A stretch of DNA of 14,237 nucleotides from an uncultured Lachnospiraceae bacterium (GTDB taxonomy: Bacteria; Bacillota; Clostridia; Lachnospirales; Lachnospiraceae). A program made the translations under genes and the position numbers. Under the pieces are notes generated by a model. That model was not told where the DNA came from. It did not search any database and worked only from the letters and a program-made list of their open reading frames with translations. Below, in pieces: positions 12,895-14,237 of this stretch; within the stretch, counting starts at the first letter, position 1; every line of letters starts with the position of its first letter. The DNA is taken from assembly GCA_910584945.1 (NCBI GenBank), contig CAJUDY010000063.1:1-14237 (forward strand). Reading direction: 5' to 3'.

Positions 12895-12921
12895 TCTGTC
12901 GGACTATAGAAGACCGACAGA
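12895..12921. repeat. Inverted repeat overlapping the transposase stop
   Basis: An 8-bp perfect inverted repeat, TCTGTCGG (12895-12902) and CCGACAGA (12914-12921), with an 11-nt loop holding the transposase stop codon. No U-tract is directly adjacent on either strand, though on the minus strand CTTTTATTT follows after about 10 nt. It may be a weak shared terminator or part of the IS end. Confidence 0.4.
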
Positions 12922-14237
12922 CTGATTCGTATCCTTCCTTGGGCGACCGCGCGGTCTCTTAGGCTTAATGGTCTCCAAATTCTTGGGCTTAGGCTTGCGC
13001 CCACGCTTCTTTGGTTCCGGTTTCGGTTCCGGGATAGAAAGGCCAAGTGCTTCCAGCTCTTCAAACACACCCTTAAGTGTGTGCACCCAGTAGCCGTCAT
13101 CTGATCTCGGTTCCGGCGGTGCATCCGTCCTCCGCCATGCAGAAGAAAGGTCATCCATCAGGTCTCCGTAAGATATTTTTTCCAACAGGCCGCACTGTCT
13201 GGCCTTGCGGATGATCCTGCATGTGGCAACGGTGCTGATATAGTTTACGAACTCGTTCCCCAGGACTGAGAAATCACCCTGTACGTTCGTCCGGTCAAGG
13301 CATTCATCGTTCTTATAGCGGTTAAAGACAAGTTCCAGGAGCCAGCGGTCATCGTAGCACAGATATGCTGTCTCAGGGTCAAGGTCCTGATCCGATTCCA
13401 GGACGAGCAGGCCGAACACGGAATGCTTCTGTTCATATTTTTTGGTGTCAAAGCTCCTGGAGGCCTTCGCCCTTGCAAGATAATCGGATTCCTCTATGGA
13501 GGCTTTCCTGACATCCTTGAAGGAATACAGGTAGCGCCCGCCCCTGATCTGCTTCTTTTTGAAGAGGACATGGGCATCAATGCCGGTGAGCACGCCCTCA
13601 AAGGACAGCATGTCATTTTCAGATATGCGGCTGTCATTCCGCCTGATCGGCGTGAGGAAATGCAGTTCCGGGCGTTCCCTGAGCTCCTCTTTGATCCTGC
13701 TGGGAGGAAAGCCTTTATCCGCAACTATGATGCCTTTCCGGATATCGTTGTCACGGATGAAGGCCGGGTAGGAGCTTGCGTCGATGCTGTTGCCGGGGAA
13801 CACTTCCGCACAGACCGGCTCCATGAGCTCGATGTCATAGGCATACAGGACGGACACATCGCGGCAGCCCCTGACCCGTGCCTTATATGAAAAATCCGAC
13901 AGGTCGTTCACCCTGCTGGTGTCCTGCTTCAAGGTGCCGTCGATGGCGATGTGGTGGTCTTCTGCCACTTGCGCAAGGCGGCGCTGATAGAACCTCTTCC
14001 TCCTGGAGCCATCCTGTCCGATCCGCTGGAGCAGGCTGTAGACAGTGTTCTTTGAGAGGGCGGTGCCGGGATAGTCCCTGCAGACAAATGTCCGGTTATA
14101 GTGCGTCGACATCCTCATCGCTGTGATGGACGGCTTTATCACCTTGAGCGTTGCCATGGACATGATGGAGCATGCCTCGCCTGCCGGATATACTGCAAGC
14201 AGGTCGTGGAACAGGTCGGATGTGACCGACTTGACCA
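12904..14237 (-). CDS. DDE transposase, IS4-like, with AT-hook-like C-terminus (partial at its N-terminal end)
   Basis: The frame is open from the window edge (VKSVTSDLFHDLLAVYPAGE) to the TAG at 12904, so at least 444 residues are encoded and the start lies outside; the ATG at 14163 is internal. DDE landmarks: HHIAIDGTLKQDTS (first Asp), IIVADKGFPPSRIKEE (second Asp), and WLLELVFNRYKNDECLDRT (the catalytic Glu in a Y/W..E..F..YK context), as in IS4-superfamily transposases. The C-terminal tail PKKRGRKPKPKNLETIKPKR then PRGRPRKDTNQS contains two AT-hook-like cores (RGRKPK and RGRPRK). No frameshift is visible, so the copy may be functional. It ends 25 bases beyond the toxin gene, so the element probably inserted right behind it. 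I cannot see both IS ends, and the exact family is uncertain. Confidence 0.85.
   Translation of the reverse strand, partial: VKSVTSDLFHDLLAVYPAGEACSIMSMATLKVIKPSITAMRMSTHYNRTFVCRDYPGTALSKNTVYSLLQRIGQDGSRRKRFYQRRLAQVAEDHHIAIDGTLKQDTSRVNDLSDFSYKARVRGCRDVSVLYAYDIELMEPVCAEVFPGNSIDASSYPAFIRDNDIRKGIIVADKGFPPSRIKEELRERPELHFLTPIRRNDSRISENDMLSFEGVLTGIDAHVLFKKKQIRGGRYLYSFKDVRKASIEESDYLARAKASRSFDTKKYEQKHSVFGLLVLESDQDLDPETAYLCYDDRWLLELVFNRYKNDECLDRTNVQGDFSVLGNEFVNYISTVATCRIIRKARQCGLLEKISYGDLMDDLSSAWRRTDAPPEPRSDDGYWVHTLKGVFEELEALGLSIPEPKPEPKKRGRKPKPKNLETIKPKRPRGRPRKDTNQSVGLL

Noticed and set aside
1..14237. CRISPR arrays, tRNA and rRNA genes
   Set aside because: I saw no regularly spaced repeats and no tRNA cloverleaf or rRNA-like segments on either strand by eye.

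Overview
The window looks like accessory DNA from a Gram-positive Clostridia genome, most likely Lachnospiraceae. The basis is strong AGGAGG-type ribosome binding sites, TTGNNN-17-TATAAT promoters, a lipobox lipoprotein, DUF3795, DUF3786 and DUF362 proteins, and IS remnants of kinds common in gut Clostridia. Composition is patchy. The reverse transcriptase block (about 3600-5520) is clearly AT-richer than its flanks, which fits horizontal acquisition.

Region 1 (1-3500) is an envelope-stress-like module on the minus strand: an OmpR-type response regulator, an overlapping sensor histidine kinase, the start of a LolD/MacB-type ABC ATPase, and upstream of the regulator a small lipoprotein. The regulator, ABC and lipoprotein genes each have a promoter with an 11-bp-periodic direct repeat (TNGAG-N6-TNGAG) at exactly the same distance from the -10. 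I infer one regulon controlled by this two-component system. A divergent cysteine-rich DUF3795 gene follows.

Region 2 (3525-5512, minus) is a complete retron, the most notable system here. It has a promoter, an msr-msd RNA bounded by a perfect 13-bp a1/a2 inverted repeat, a 568-aa reverse transcriptase with a fused C-terminal TOPRIM domain (the architecture of retron Ec67/Eco2), and a terminator. It is a probable anti-phage unit in a Gram-positive host.

Region 3 (5520-6660) is a gene graveyard: two fused plus-strand remnants, a truncated IS5-type element with one recognisable end, a gene pair whose second member (TOPRIM-like start) is cut off by that IS end, a 17-bp imperfect inverted repeat, and a broken small ORF.

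Region 4 (6670-10300) has an Rrf2 repressor divergent from an intact SirTM-like sirtuin plus DUF3786 operon. A third gene start in that operon survives only as an SD and start codons. It is followed by an IS1634-like transposase scrap and a DUF362 lipoprotein pseudogene that has lost its N-terminus and an internal block.

Region 5 (10358-14237) has a DUF4365 nuclease-like protein on the minus strand, a divergent AbrB-type antitoxin/PIN toxin pair, and a DDE transposase with AT-hook-like tails running off the window. Retron, DUF4365 protein, toxin-antitoxin pair and many IS scraps together look like a defence-island or integration hot spot.
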